Source: an uncultured Bacteroidales bacterium (lineage in GTDB: Bacteria; Bacteroidota; Bacteroidia; Bacteroidales; UBA11471). From it: a stretch of DNA of 64,000 nucleotides. The notes beneath the pieces were generated by a model. The model was not told where the DNA came from, ran no database searches, and saw only the letters and a program-made list of their open reading frames with translations. The DNA is taken from contig CALUZW010000001.1 in assembly GCA_944325415.1 (NCBI GenBank), forward strand, positions 1-64,000, in the 5' to 3' direction. Each line of letters begins with the position of its first letter. The first letter of the stretch is position 1. This document shows, one piece after another, positions 1-8,788 of this stretch. The position numbers and the translations under genes were made by a program.

Positions 1-615
1 CAATACTATCTGCAACTGCGTTCGGGCGAGTCGGCCATTGTCTGTGTCTATGACGACGAGACCCCCGGTGATGCTTGGACCTACTACGACGAGCAGCCGC
101 TCAGCCTCTCGCTCGACCACAACTGGTCGCTGACCTTTACCGAGAGTGTGCCGGCCATTCCCGGAACGTTTGCCATCGACACGCTCGGTTCGTGGACACA
201 CCTGCCCGTGGCCGAGGCTTCGGTAAACAGAGGCTCTGCTACCTACACCCTCACCTTCGACCTGCCGCCGCTCTCCTGCGACGAGTGGATGCTCGATCTG
301 GGCGATGTGCGCGAGAGCGCACGTGTGGTGATAAACGGCACACCGGTCGATACGCTGTGGTCGGTGCCTTTCACCACCTATGTAGGCAAGTACCTGCGTA
401 GCGGAGAAAACCGTATCGAGATAGAGGTTACCAACCTGCCGGCCAACAGTATTGCCGACTACGACCGTCGCGGTATCGAATGGCGGCGCTTCAAAGATGC
501 CAATATCAATAACTTGGGATACAAGAAGGGAAAATATGGACATTGGGAAACCATTCCCAGCGGGCTGCTCGGCCCGGTGCGCCTGATTCCCGTCGACTGG
601 AAAACCGAGTTTTAG
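1..615 (+). CDS. GH106-type alpha-L-rhamnosidase, C-terminal part
   Basis: Only the last 204 codons are in the window; the reading frame is open from base 1, so the gene begins upstream. The visible part is a galactose-binding-like beta-sandwich (residues about 50-140 of the fragment, with VVINGTPVDTLWSVPF) followed by a closing segment with GIEWRRFKDANI and a terminal SGLLGPVRLIP. From memory this tail is typical of GH106 rhamnosidases of Bacteroides pectin loci, which remove terminal alpha-L-rhamnose from rhamnogalacturonan. The catalytic barrel is not visible, so the family call rests on the tail and on the rhamnose pathway genes directly downstream. A GH2-like sandwich of another glycosidase is the alternative. 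A strong terminator follows. Confidence 0.7.
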   Translation, partial: QYYLQLRSGESAIVCVYDDETPGDAWTYYDEQPLSLSLDHNWSLTFTESVPAIPGTFAIDTLGSWTHLPVAEASVNRGSATYTLTFDLPPLSCDEWMLDLGDVRESARVVINGTPVDTLWSVPFTTYVGKYLRSGENRIEIEVTNLPANSIADYDRRGIEWRRFKDANINNLGYKKGKYGHWETIPSGLLGPVRLIPVDWKTEF

Positions 616-633
616 GAATATCCCTCCCGTAGA

Positions 634-670
634 ATAATGGGCTGCATAAAAAGCAGCCCATTATTTTTTT
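634..670 (+). terminator. Intrinsic terminator after the rhamnosidase gene
   Basis: A perfect 12-bp stem (634-645 with 653-664, GC core GGGCTGC) with a 7-base loop runs straight into T residues 664-670. It separates the rhamnosidase gene from the rhamnose catabolic operon. Confidence 0.88.
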
Positions 671-686
671 AGTTCCATGATTTTTA

Positions 687-758
687 TAACTTTGTCAATC
701 GAAATAGTTTTTGTGCCAAAAAGTCTATGTAAGGCGCAGGGCGAAAGCCCTATTTTTG
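687..758 (+). promoter_or_regulatory. Leader of the rha operon with two -7 type boxes and a small hairpin
   Basis: Two Bacteroidales -7 boxes are visible, TAACTTTG (687-694) and TATTTTTG (751-758). The second overlaps the foot of a GGGC-GAAA-GCCC hairpin (738-751) followed by T residues, so the same bases could act either as a promoter or as a small terminator-like leader hairpin for transcripts begun at the first box. Neither box has a convincing TTTG -33 element at 19-20 bp. The rhaB start codon is at 824. Confidence 0.4.
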
Positions 759-823
759 TAACGATAAAAAATTTACAAGTCGGTTTTTGCCGATAAGACA
801 AGAATAATTAGAGCAAAATATAC

Positions 824-2305
824 ATGGAAACACACCACTTTTTTGCTGTGGATTTAGGGGCTACCAGCGGCCGCACGATTTTGGGAACTCTTTCCGACGG
901 AAAGATGGAGATGAAAGAAGTTACCCGTTTTGCCAATCCCATAATTGAAACCGGAGGACATTGTTACTGGGATATTTATGCCCTCTACCTCGAAATCATA
1001 AAAGGTCTGAAAAAAATCGCACAGGAGTCGATTGCCATCGAGTCGATAGGTATCGATACCTGGGGAGTCGATTTTGTCATGGTGGGAAAAGACGGTGCTT
1101 TCCTGCGCAACCCCTATTGTTATCGCGATCCCCATACGGTGGGCGCTCCCGAAGAATATTTCACCCACATACCGCGCGAGAGAGTGTATGAGCTGACAGG
1201 TATTCAGTTTATGAATTTCAACTCTCTCTTCCAGCTCTCGACCCTGCACCGCAACCATTGCTCGGCCCTCGAAGCTGCCGACAAGATACTCTTTGTACCC
1301 GATGCCCTGAGCTATATGCTCACCGGCGAGATGGTTACCGAATATACGATAGCCTCCACTTCGCAGATTCTCAACCCCCGCACCAAGGAATTTGAGCAGG
1401 AGTTGCTCGATGTTGTAGGCGTAAAGAAAAGCCAGTTTGCCCGATTTGTATATCCCGGCGAGAGAGTAGGGGTCTTGACCCCCGAGGTGCAACGCCTCAC
1501 CGGTCTGGGAGCCGTGCCCGTCATTGCTGTGGCCGGACACGATACCGCATCGGCCGTAGCCGCTGTGCCGGCTCGCAACGAACGGTTTGCCTACCTCAGT
1601 TCGGGAACGTGGTCGCTGATGGGTATTGAGGTAAAAGAGGCCATCATCAACAAGGACAGTTTCGAGAAAAACTTTACCAACGAAGGTGGAATCGAAGGTA
1701 CTACCCGTTTCCTTAAAAACATTTGTGGCATGTGGCTGCTCGAACAGTGCCGTCGCGAATGGGCTGCCGCCGGTAACGACTATTCCTATCTCGAGCTGAT
1801 AGCCGCTGCCGAAGCCGCTCCGGCCTTCCGCAGCATTATCAATCCCGACTCTCCCTGCTTTGCCAATCCGGCCTCGATGATCGAAGCCATTCGCGCCTAT
1901 TGCCGCCTGACAGGCCAGGAAGAGCCTCAGACCTATGGCGAAATAACCCGTTGCATCTTCGAAAGTCTGCCGTTGCGTTACCGTCAGGTGTTCGGTTATC
2001 TGCAAGAGATGGCACCCTTCCCCATCGAGTGTCTCCACGTCATCGGTGGCGGGTCGCGCAACAACCTGCTCAACCAGAATACCTGCAATGCGGTAGGCGT
2101 ACCCGTATGGGCAGGACCCTCCGAATGTACGGCCATCGGCAACATCATGTTGCAGGCCAAGGCTGCCGGCGATGTAAGCGACATTACGGCCATGCGGGCC
2201 CTGATAGCCGCGTCGACCGACCTAGCTGCCTTCACCCCCTGCGACAAGGAAGCGTGGGACGCCGCCTATGACCGTTACCTGTCGGTCTACCGTGAAGATA
2301 TATAA
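824..2305 (+). CDS. rhaB: Rhamnulokinase
   Basis: FGGY-family sugar kinase, 493 residues, the usual length for RhaB. It phosphorylates L-rhamnulose to L-rhamnulose 1-phosphate with ATP in the cytoplasm. The N-terminal phosphate-binding loop FAVDLGATSGR (residues about 6-16), the central SSGTWSLMG segment (about 259-267) and the C-terminal nucleotide-binding HVIGGGSRNNLLNQ (about 405-418) with GPSECTAIGN are all intact. ATG 824 is the first start after the leader. It is the first gene of a tight operon with rhaA (40-bp gap), rhaT and rhaD, the classical Bacteroides order of kinase, isomerase, transporter, aldolase. No regulator such as RhaR is in the window. Confidence 0.95.
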   Translation: METHHFFAVDLGATSGRTILGTLSDGKMEMKEVTRFANPIIETGGHCYWDIYALYLEIIKGLKKIAQESIAIESIGIDTWGVDFVMVGKDGAFLRNPYCYRDPHTVGAPEEYFTHIPRERVYELTGIQFMNFNSLFQLSTLHRNHCSALEAADKILFVPDALSYMLTGEMVTEYTIASTSQILNPRTKEFEQELLDVVGVKKSQFARFVYPGERVGVLTPEVQRLTGLGAVPVIAVAGHDTASAVAAVPARNERFAYLSSGTWSLMGIEVKEAIINKDSFEKNFTNEGGIEGTTRFLKNICGMWLLEQCRREWAAAGNDYSYLELIAAAEAAPAFRSIINPDSPCFANPASMIEAIRAYCRLTGQEEPQTYGEITRCIFESLPLRYRQVFGYLQEMAPFPIECLHVIGGGSRNNLLNQNTCNAVGVPVWAGPSECTAIGNIMLQAKAAGDVSDITAMRALIAASTDLAAFTPCDKEAWDAAYDRYLSVYREDI

Positions 2306-2345
2306 TTCAACTCCGAAAAATAGAAACCTGTAAAAACATAAAGTC

Positions 2346-3596
2346 ATGAAAGAAAATCTTATTCGTCAAGCCTATGAGATAGCCAAAGAACGCTATGCGG
2401 CTATCGGAGTGAATACCGACGAAGTTTTGGAAAAACTCCAAAAAGTTCAAATATCGCTGCATTGCTGGCAAACCGATGATGTGGTAGGTTTTGAATCGGG
2501 TAGCGCCCTCTCCGGCGGTATCCAGACTACCGGTAACTATCCCGGCAAAGCCCGTAACATCGATGAAGTGCGTGCCGACCTGGTAGAGGCCATGTCGCTG
2601 ATACCTTCGAAACACCGTATCAACCTGCATGAAATCTATGGCGATTTCGGCGGAAAATTTGTAGACCGTGACCAGTGCGAGCCCGCCCACTTTGAGAGCT
2701 GGATGCAGTGGGCTGCCGACCTCGGTGTGAAACTCGACTTCAACTCCTCGTCGTTCTCGCACCCCAAATCGGGCAACCTCTCGCTCTCCAACCCCGACAA
2801 GGGCATCCGCGATTTCTGGATTGAACACACCAAACGTTGCCGTGCCATCGCCGAAGAGATGGGTAAACGCCAGGGCGACCCCTGTATCATGAACCTCTGG
2901 GTACACGACGGTAGCAAGGACATCACGGTGAACCGTATGTACTACCGCAGCCTTTTCGAGCAAAGTCTCGATGAAATCTTCTCGGTAAAATACGACCACA
3001 TGAAGACCGGTCTCGAATCGAAAGTATTCGGTATCGGACTGGAATACTACACCGTAGGTTCCAACGAATTCTGCGTAGGTTACGCTACCAAGAATCAGAC
3101 CCTTCTCACCATCGATACCGGACACTATCACCCCACCGAAGTGGCTGCCGACAAGGTATCGTCGATGCTCCTGTTCGTTCCCGAACTGATACTCCACGTG
3201 AGCCGTCCTATCCGTTGGGACTCCGACCACGTTACCATCATGGACGACTCCACCGTCGAGCTCTTCCAGGAACTCGTTCGTTGCGATGCCATGGACCGCG
3301 TACACATCGCACTGGACTATTTCGATGCCTCCATCAACCGCATCGGTGCTTATGTAATCGGTACCCGTGCCGCTCAGAAGTCTATCCTCCGCGCCCTGCT
3401 CGAACCGCTGGCTACGCTGCGTAAGTACGAGGCCGAAGACAAGGGATTCCAACGTCTCGCCCTCCTCGAAGAGGCCAAAGCCATGCCTTGGAACGCTGTT
3501 TGGGATATGTTCTGCCTCAAAAACAACGTACCTGTGGGCGAAGAATTCATTCCCGAAGTCGAAAGATACGAGCGTGAAGTTACCTCGAAAAGATAA
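2346..3596 (+). CDS. rhaA: L-rhamnose isomerase
   Basis: 416 residues, full length for the family. It converts L-rhamnose to L-rhamnulose in the cytoplasm, using divalent metal (Mn2+) in a TIM barrel. Family hallmarks include SLHCWQTDDVVGFE (about residues 36-50), the metal-site region DTGHYHPTE (about 257-265) and SRPIRWDSDHV (about 285-295). It lies 40 bp after rhaB and is followed by a strong terminator hairpin before rhaT. In Bacteroides this gene is often named rhaI. Confidence 0.95.
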   Translation: MKENLIRQAYEIAKERYAAIGVNTDEVLEKLQKVQISLHCWQTDDVVGFESGSALSGGIQTTGNYPGKARNIDEVRADLVEAMSLIPSKHRINLHEIYGDFGGKFVDRDQCEPAHFESWMQWAADLGVKLDFNSSSFSHPKSGNLSLSNPDKGIRDFWIEHTKRCRAIAEEMGKRQGDPCIMNLWVHDGSKDITVNRMYYRSLFEQSLDEIFSVKYDHMKTGLESKVFGIGLEYYTVGSNEFCVGYATKNQTLLTIDTGHYHPTEVAADKVSSMLLFVPELILHVSRPIRWDSDHVTIMDDSTVELFQELVRCDAMDRVHIALDYFDASINRIGAYVIGTRAAQKSILRALLEPLATLRKYEAEDKGFQRLALLEEAKAMPWNAVWDMFCLKNNVPVGEEFIPEVERYEREVTSKR

Positions 3597-3610
3597 TATC
3601 CATTGATAAT

Positions 3611-3651
3611 AAAAAGGTTTATGACGGAGATTCTCCGTCACAAACCTTTTT
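3611..3651 (+). terminator. Terminator-like hairpin inside the rha operon
   Basis: AAAAAGGTTT pairs with AAACCTTTTT and an inner GACGGAG pairs with CTCCGTC, with one mismatch between the two blocks and a 3-base loop, ending in a T run. It lies between rhaA and rhaT, only about 16 bp ahead of the rhaT start, leaving no room for a separate promoter after it. Confidence 0.8.
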
Positions 3652-3666
3652 AGACATTATAGTACC

Positions 3667-4701
3667 ATGGACATCATAATAGGATTATTGATTATTGCTG
3701 TGGGTGCATTCTGCCAGTCGAGCTGCTATGTGCCCATTAACCGCATCAAAGAGTGGAGCTGGGAGTCGTACTGGATGGTACAGGGCGTTTTTGCCTGGCT
3801 CGTATTCCCCCTGTTGGGAGCCTTGCTGGCCGTGCCTGAGGGCGCCTCGTTGCTCGACCTTTTCACGGCCGAAAATTCGGTTAACATCTGGATGACCATT
3901 CTCTTCGGAGCCCTTTGGGGTGTCGGCGGCCTTACCTTCGGCTTGTCGATGCGCTATCTGGGTGTGGCCCTGGGTCAGTCTATCTCGCTGGGAACCTGTG
4001 CCGGACTGGGTACCGTGCTGGGTCCCATCATGCTGCACATTTTCTATCCCGAGGCCGGACATTTGGCAAAACTCACCTGGGCCGTAATCATCGGTGTGAT
4101 CGTTACGCTTGTGGGTATCTCCATCATCGGTGTGGCCGGAAACATGAAGGCTGCACAACTCTCCGACGAAGAGAAGAAGGCGGCTGTGAAAGATTTCAAC
4201 TTCCCCAAAGGCATTACCATTGCCCTCTTGGCCGGATTCATGAGTGCCTGCTTCAACGTGGGTCTCGAATTTGGCAGCTCGCTCCACTTTGAGAATACCC
4301 CCGACATCTTCAAGACCCTCCCCGCTACGCTGCTTGTAACGCTCGGCGGTTTTGTAACCAATGCCGTCTACTGCTTCTACCAGAACAGCAAGAACCATAC
4401 CTGGGGCGATTACGGCAAGACTTCGCTCTACCTCAACAACCTGTTGTTCTGCGCCTTGGCCGGAGCCTTGTGGTACAGCCAGTTCTTCGGGCTGAGCCTC
4501 GGAAAGGGCTTCCTTACCGATTCGCCCGCGCTTATCACGTTTGCTTTCTGCATACTGATGGCGCTCAATGTCGTATTCTCTAACGTGTGGGGAATCATTC
4601 TCAAAGAGTGGAAAGGTTGCTCCCGCAAGACCATCGTTGTGCTGGTACTGGGTATCATTGTGCTTATTGTCTCGACCTTCATTCCCGAATTGCTTAAATA
4701 A
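3667..4701 (+). CDS. rhaT: L-rhamnose/H+ symporter
   Basis: 344 residues with about ten hydrophobic segments over the whole length, matching RhaT of the drug/metabolite transporter superfamily. It brings free L-rhamnose across the inner membrane with protons. The N-terminus (CQSSCYVPINRIKEWSWESYW, split here into SSCYVPINR and WSWESYW) is strongly RhaT-like, and position between isomerase and aldolase genes supports the substrate. It lies directly after a terminator-like hairpin, so its transcript level relative to rhaBA is probably reduced. Confidence 0.93.
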   Translation: MDIIIGLLIIAVGAFCQSSCYVPINRIKEWSWESYWMVQGVFAWLVFPLLGALLAVPEGASLLDLFTAENSVNIWMTILFGALWGVGGLTFGLSMRYLGVALGQSISLGTCAGLGTVLGPIMLHIFYPEAGHLAKLTWAVIIGVIVTLVGISIIGVAGNMKAAQLSDEEKKAAVKDFNFPKGITIALLAGFMSACFNVGLEFGSSLHFENTPDIFKTLPATLLVTLGGFVTNAVYCFYQNSKNHTWGDYGKTSLYLNNLLFCALAGALWYSQFFGLSLGKGFLTDSPALITFAFCILMALNVVFSNVWGIILKEWKGCSRKTIVVLVLGIIVLIVSTFIPELLK

Positions 4702-4735
4702 TATAATACGTAACCTAAATAATAAAGAATAGAGT

Positions 4736-5545
4736 ATGAAATCTATTTTGGACGGACGCCCCGCATTGGCCCGCGAGGTAAACAAAGTGGCCGAAGTGGC
4801 CGGTTATCTCTGGCAGAAAGGCTGGGCCGAACGTAATGGTGGAAACATCACCATCAATATCACCGAATTTGTCGACGACGAAATACGCAAAATGCCGGCA
4901 ATCGGCCCCGTGACTCCCATCGGAACGACCCTCCCTCACATCAAAGGGTGCTACTTCTTCTGCAAGGGAACCAACAAACGTATGCGCGACCTGGCTCGCT
5001 GGCCCATGGAGAACGGTTCGGTTATCCGCATTCTCGACGACTGCGCCAGCTACGAAATCATTGCCGACAATGCAGTGAAACCCACCTCGGAGCTGCCGGC
5101 ACACCTGTCGATGCACAATCTGCTTATCGGTCGCGGCTCTACCTACAAGGCTTCGTTGCATACACACCCCATCGAACTCGTAGCGATGAGTCATACCCCC
5201 AAATTCCTTGAAAAAGATGTTCTCACCAACCTCCTGTGGAGTATGATTCCCGAGACCAAGGCATTCTGCCCCAGAGGTTTGGGTATTATCCCTTATAAAA
5301 TGCCCAGCTCTGTCGAACTGGCCGAGGCTACCATCAAGGAACTCGACGATTACGATGTGGTAATGTGGGAGAAGCATGGCGTATGTGCCGTGGGCGAAGA
5401 TATCATGGACGCCTTCGACCAGGTCGATGTTCTCTGCAAGTCGGCACAGATTTACATCAATGCCAAGTGCATGGGCTTCGAACCCGACGGCATGAGTGCC
5501 GAACAGATGAAAGAGTTGAGTGTAACCTTTAACCTTCCCAAATAA
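4736..5545 (+). CDS. rhaD: Rhamnulose-1-phosphate aldolase
   Basis: Class II zinc aldolase, 269 residues, cleaving L-rhamnulose 1-phosphate to dihydroxyacetone phosphate and L-lactaldehyde. Zinc ligands are visible as His142 and His144 in LHTHP and His214 in WEKHG, with a catalytic Glu119 in SELPAHLSMH; this spacing matches the E. coli enzyme (117, 141, 143, 212). It completes the rhamnose pathway of this operon. The lactaldehyde reductase/dehydrogenase that would process the other product is not in the window. Confidence 0.95.
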   Translation: MKSILDGRPALAREVNKVAEVAGYLWQKGWAERNGGNITINITEFVDDEIRKMPAIGPVTPIGTTLPHIKGCYFFCKGTNKRMRDLARWPMENGSVIRILDDCASYEIIADNAVKPTSELPAHLSMHNLLIGRGSTYKASLHTHPIELVAMSHTPKFLEKDVLTNLLWSMIPETKAFCPRGLGIIPYKMPSSVELAEATIKELDDYDVVMWEKHGVCAVGEDIMDAFDQVDVLCKSAQIYINAKCMGFEPDGMSAEQMKELSVTFNLPK

Positions 5546-5575
5546 TCTTCCCTTACTGAAAGACTATCGACCCTT

Positions 5576-6889
5576 ATGAAGAAACTGACCTTATTGGCTT
5601 TCGCCGTTTTGACCGCGTCGTCGCTCCTGGCAGCTCCTGCCAAGAAGCGCACGGCCAAAGATGCCGCCCTTGCCATGGCCGACCGTATTGTGGAGAGTAC
5701 AACCTACCAGTTTAAAAATACCGAGACTGGCGAGACCTACACAACGGTAAAGAAACAGAAACCTTCTGCACCCATAAAAGTTGCCTGCAAATACAACGAC
5801 TGGCACTACACCAACGGTGTGCTGCACATAGCGATGCTCGAACTTGCCGACAAGCTCGGCGACGAGAAGTACAAGGATTATGTGCTTAAAAACATGAACT
5901 TTGTCTTCAACGAAGGCAATCTCGAATTTTTCAGAAAGAAATTCGACGCAGCCCTCGAAGCCGGCGGCTGGATGGCCGTGCGCAAAGTGAGCTGGCACAT
6001 GATATTCCGGGGCAAACGTCTCGACGACAACGGTCCCATGGGTGCTTCGCTCATCGACTTGCAGCGCCACCTGCCCGCTCCCGACAAGGCATTCCAGGCC
6101 TATATCGACGAAACCGCCGACCACCTGAACTATGCCGAGCCGCGGCTCATCGACGGGACCATTGCCCGCCTCTGGCCGCACGAAAACACCGTCTGGGCCG
6201 ACGATCTTTTCATGGCCGTCTCGTTCCTCTGCCGCATGGGCGAGGCAACAGGCAACCCGAAGTACTTCGACGATGCGGCCAATCAGGTGTTGCAGTATCA
6301 CGAGTACCTCTGGTGTCCCGAGAAGCAGATTTATTACCACTGCTATCACACCGATACCGATGAGCATGGCGTGGCGCACTGGTCGAGAGCCAACGGCTGG
6401 ATGCTTATGGCTCAGGCCGACCTGCTGAGCCGCCTGCCCGAGAATCACCCTCAGCGTGAGGCTCTTTTGGAGAACTTCCGCCGTCAGGTGAGCGGTGTAT
6501 GCCGTTACCAGGGCGAGAATGGTCTCTGGCATCAGTTGCTCGACAAGACCGACTCTTACGACGAAGTTACGGGTACGGCCATGTTTACCTTCGCCATTGC
6601 GCGGGGTGTAAAGCAGGGTTGGATACACAAAGACTTCATCTATGTGGCCGAGCAGGGCTTGAAAGGTATTCTCTCCAAGATGTCGCCCGCCGGCGACCTC
6701 GAAGCCATCTGTGTAGGTACCGGTATCATGCCTTCGCTTACCTATTATTACAACCGTCCCACCCAGAAGAACGATCCGATGGGAGAGGGCCCCGTGTTGC
6801 GTGCTTTGGTCGAGATGATGGATGCTCCCAAGTATACCGAGATTAAAGCCGAACAGCAGTACGACCGCATTGTGGTCGATAGAGACTAA
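5576..6889 (+). CDS. GH105 unsaturated rhamnogalacturonyl hydrolase
   Basis: 437 residues with a signal peptide (MKKLTLLAFAVLTASSLLAA), so periplasmic. An (alpha/alpha)6 barrel of the GH105/GH88 type is indicated by HENTVWADDLFMAVSFL (about residues 201-217, holding the expected catalytic Asp pair), HWSRANGWML (about 266-275) and GLWHQLLDKTDSYDEVTGTAM. Family members remove the 4,5-unsaturated galacturonic acid left at the non-reducing end of oligosaccharides by pectin or rhamnogalacturonan lyases, releasing rhamnose-ended products that suit the upstream rha genes. It starts 30 bp after rhaD and probably shares that transcript. Confidence 0.9.
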   Translation: MKKLTLLAFAVLTASSLLAAPAKKRTAKDAALAMADRIVESTTYQFKNTETGETYTTVKKQKPSAPIKVACKYNDWHYTNGVLHIAMLELADKLGDEKYKDYVLKNMNFVFNEGNLEFFRKKFDAALEAGGWMAVRKVSWHMIFRGKRLDDNGPMGASLIDLQRHLPAPDKAFQAYIDETADHLNYAEPRLIDGTIARLWPHENTVWADDLFMAVSFLCRMGEATGNPKYFDDAANQVLQYHEYLWCPEKQIYYHCYHTDTDEHGVAHWSRANGWMLMAQADLLSRLPENHPQREALLENFRRQVSGVCRYQGENGLWHQLLDKTDSYDEVTGTAMFTFAIARGVKQGWIHKDFIYVAEQGLKGILSKMSPAGDLEAICVGTGIMPSLTYYYNRPTQKNDPMGEGPVLRALVEMMDAPKYTEIKAEQQYDRIVVDRD

Positions 6890-6967
6890 CCAACGGCGAG
6901 GTCTGTTATTCTTCTATATATGGAGAGTGGCAGGCCTCGGCATTTTATAATCTATAAATTTAATTGT

Positions 6968-8401
6968 ATGAAAAAAAACTTGTTCCTCCTGTGCGCTCTT
7001 CTGGCTCCGGCCTTGATTTCGGCGCAGCTCTCTTCCAAGGACGCGTGGAAACAGGCTGCCAAGCTTGAAAAGTCGATTGAGAAAACCTCTTTCCCCGATC
7101 GCACTTTCAACATTACCGATTTCGGAGCTAAACCCGACACCCCCGAGGCTCCCTGTCACGATGCCATCAATCTGGCCATTGTAACTTGTAATCAGGCTGG
7201 TGGCGGTACCGTAGTTGTCCCTGCCGGCATTTTCTATACCGGCCCCATCACCCTCAAAAGCAATGTAAACTTCCATCTCGAAGAGGGTGCCGTGTTGAAA
7301 TTCGATACTAATCCCGAACTCTATATGCCGGCCGTGCTCACCCGCTGGGAAGGCGTTGACTGCTACAATATGCGCCCGCTGATTTATGCCTTTGGCGAGA
7401 CCAACCTGGCCATCACCGGTAAAGGTGTCATCGACGGACAGGGTTCCATGGAGACATGGTGGCCCATGTGTGGTGCCAAGAAATATGGCTGGAAAGAGGG
7501 TATGATAGGACAGAACTGCGGCGGACGTGCCAAACTGCTTGCTTGGGGCGAAGCCGGCGAACCTATTTACAAACGTCAGATGACGGTGCAGGACGGTATG
7601 CGTCCCCAGCTGGTCAACCTCTACCGCTGTAACCGTGTTCTGGTCGAGGGCGTTACGATGCAGAACTCTCCCTTCTGGACGCTGCACCCCCTCTTCTGCA
7701 ACAACCTCATTGTGCGCGGTGTGCATTTCGTAAACCGTGGTCCCAACGGTGACGGTTGCGACCCCGAGTCCTGCAACGGCGTGATTATCGAAGACTGTAT
7801 CTTCGACACGGGCGACGACTGCATCGCCATCAAGAGCGGCCGCAACCGCGATGGTCGCACCTGGGGCGTTCCCAGCCAAAATATCATCGTGCGAAACTGC
7901 AAGATGTACGACGGTCACGGAGGTGTGGTTATCGGTAGCGAAATCTCCGGCGGTTACAAAAATCTCTATGTTGAGAACTGCGAGATGGACAGCCCCAACC
8001 TCGACCGCGTTATCCGCATCAAGACCAGCAACTGCCGCGGCGGTATTATCGAGAATGTATTCGTTCGCAACATCAAGGTGGGCGTATGTCGCGAGGCCGT
8101 GTTGCGTATCAACCTCCAATACGAGAATCGCGAAATTTGCGACCGCAGCTTCCCGCCCACGGTGCGTAACGTACTCTGCGAGAACATCACCTGCGAAGGT
8201 AGCGAGCTGGGTATCTACTATGTAGGACTCGAAGGTTCGGACAATGTGTACAACATTCAGGTCGACAACTGCGAGTTCAACAACGTGAAGAAAGGTACCT
8301 CCGATCCCATGGGTGGAATCTATATCAAGGGTGGTGTCAAGGATGTCCGCTTCAACAACTTGATGATAAACGGCCAGACCGTAAAATCTCCCACTCTCTG
8401 A
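6968..8401 (+). CDS. GH28 polygalacturonase-like hydrolase
   Basis: 477 residues from ATG 6968; an upstream in-frame ATG at 6920 would place 16 residues before the signal peptide (MKKNLFLLCALLAPALISA), so the later start is chosen. The beta-helix enzyme keeps the GH28 signatures: NGDGCDPES, TGDDCIAIKSG with the catalytic Asp pair, DGHGGVVIGSE and VIRIKTS (about residues 260-360). It hydrolyses alpha-1,4 galacturonosyl or rhamnogalacturonan linkages in the periplasm. Endo/exo mode and homogalacturonan versus rhamnogalacturonan preference cannot be read from sequence alone. A terminator closes this block. Confidence 0.92.
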   Translation: MKKNLFLLCALLAPALISAQLSSKDAWKQAAKLEKSIEKTSFPDRTFNITDFGAKPDTPEAPCHDAINLAIVTCNQAGGGTVVVPAGIFYTGPITLKSNVNFHLEEGAVLKFDTNPELYMPAVLTRWEGVDCYNMRPLIYAFGETNLAITGKGVIDGQGSMETWWPMCGAKKYGWKEGMIGQNCGGRAKLLAWGEAGEPIYKRQMTVQDGMRPQLVNLYRCNRVLVEGVTMQNSPFWTLHPLFCNNLIVRGVHFVNRGPNGDGCDPESCNGVIIEDCIFDTGDDCIAIKSGRNRDGRTWGVPSQNIIVRNCKMYDGHGGVVIGSEISGGYKNLYVENCEMDSPNLDRVIRIKTSNCRGGIIENVFVRNIKVGVCREAVLRINLQYENREICDRSFPPTVRNVLCENITCEGSELGIYYVGLEGSDNVYNIQVDNCEFNNVKKGTSDPMGGIYIKGGVKDVRFNNLMINGQTVKSPTL

Positions 8402-8430
8402 CACACGACGTTATTTCCATAAACCGTTAA

Positions 8431-8466
8431 ATCCACCTCGGCCTTAAAGCAGAGGTGGATTTTTTG
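8431..8466 (+). terminator. Intrinsic terminator after the GH28 gene
   Basis: Nine-bp arms 8431-8439 and 8452-8460 (ATCCACCTC/GAGGTGGAT) with a 12-base loop, then TTTTT. It ends the rha-GH105-GH28 transcript. Confidence 0.85.
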
Positions 8467-8617
8467 TTCCCGCCCGTTGCTTCCCGCTTTCATTGCCGAT
8501 GGCTTATTGCCCGTTGATGAGACGTTTAATCATTCCAGGAGTTGCGCCAGAAAAGTCCACATCTTTGAATTTCTTTTTCTTTGCTCTTTCTCCTAAAAAC
8601 AAATCATGTATGAAAAA

Positions 8618-8665
8618 GGGCAAAAAGTAGAGCCATGAAAAGTCGATTCACTTCTACTTTTGCCC
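8618..8665. repeat. Inverted repeat GGGCAAAAAGTAGA / TCTACTTTTGCCC
   Basis: Arms 8618-8631 and 8653-8665 are complementary over 13 pairs with one bulged A, with 21 bases between them. There is no following T run, so a terminator is unlikely. It lies about 95 bp upstream of the -7 box of the second pectin block and could be a regulator site or an RNA stem. Confidence 0.6.
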
Positions 8666-8759
8666 AGAATAACCCAATCTGTGTATTTTACAATATTTAA
8701 AAGACAAAACAATTATTAATAGGGTCATTTTGCGCAGTATGCTCGCGTGGAATAGCCTT

Positions 8760-8767
8760 TATCTTTG
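8760..8767 (+). promoter_or_regulatory. Probable -7 box TATCTTTG
   Basis: A full match to the Bacteroidales TAnnTTTG box, 22 bp before the start codon at 8789. No good -33 TTTG lies at the usual 19-20 bp spacing, so activator-dependent transcription is possible. Confidence 0.45.
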
Positions 8768-8788
8768 TAAGATAAATAAAAGTATACC

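Larger units (their letters stand above)
8467..8788. other. Intergenic stretch with an inverted repeat, no gene seen
   Basis: About 320 bases without a convincing gene separate the two halves of the pectin locus. It holds the inverted repeat at 8618-8665 and a promoter box at 8760-8767, both listed separately. No start codon with plausible coding follows on either strand. Confidence 0.6.

Noticed and set aside
854-2038. 394-residue open frame on the minus strand inside rhaB
   Set aside because: It lies exactly opposite rhaB, shows no family signature and results from the GC-rich codon bias of the plus-strand gene.
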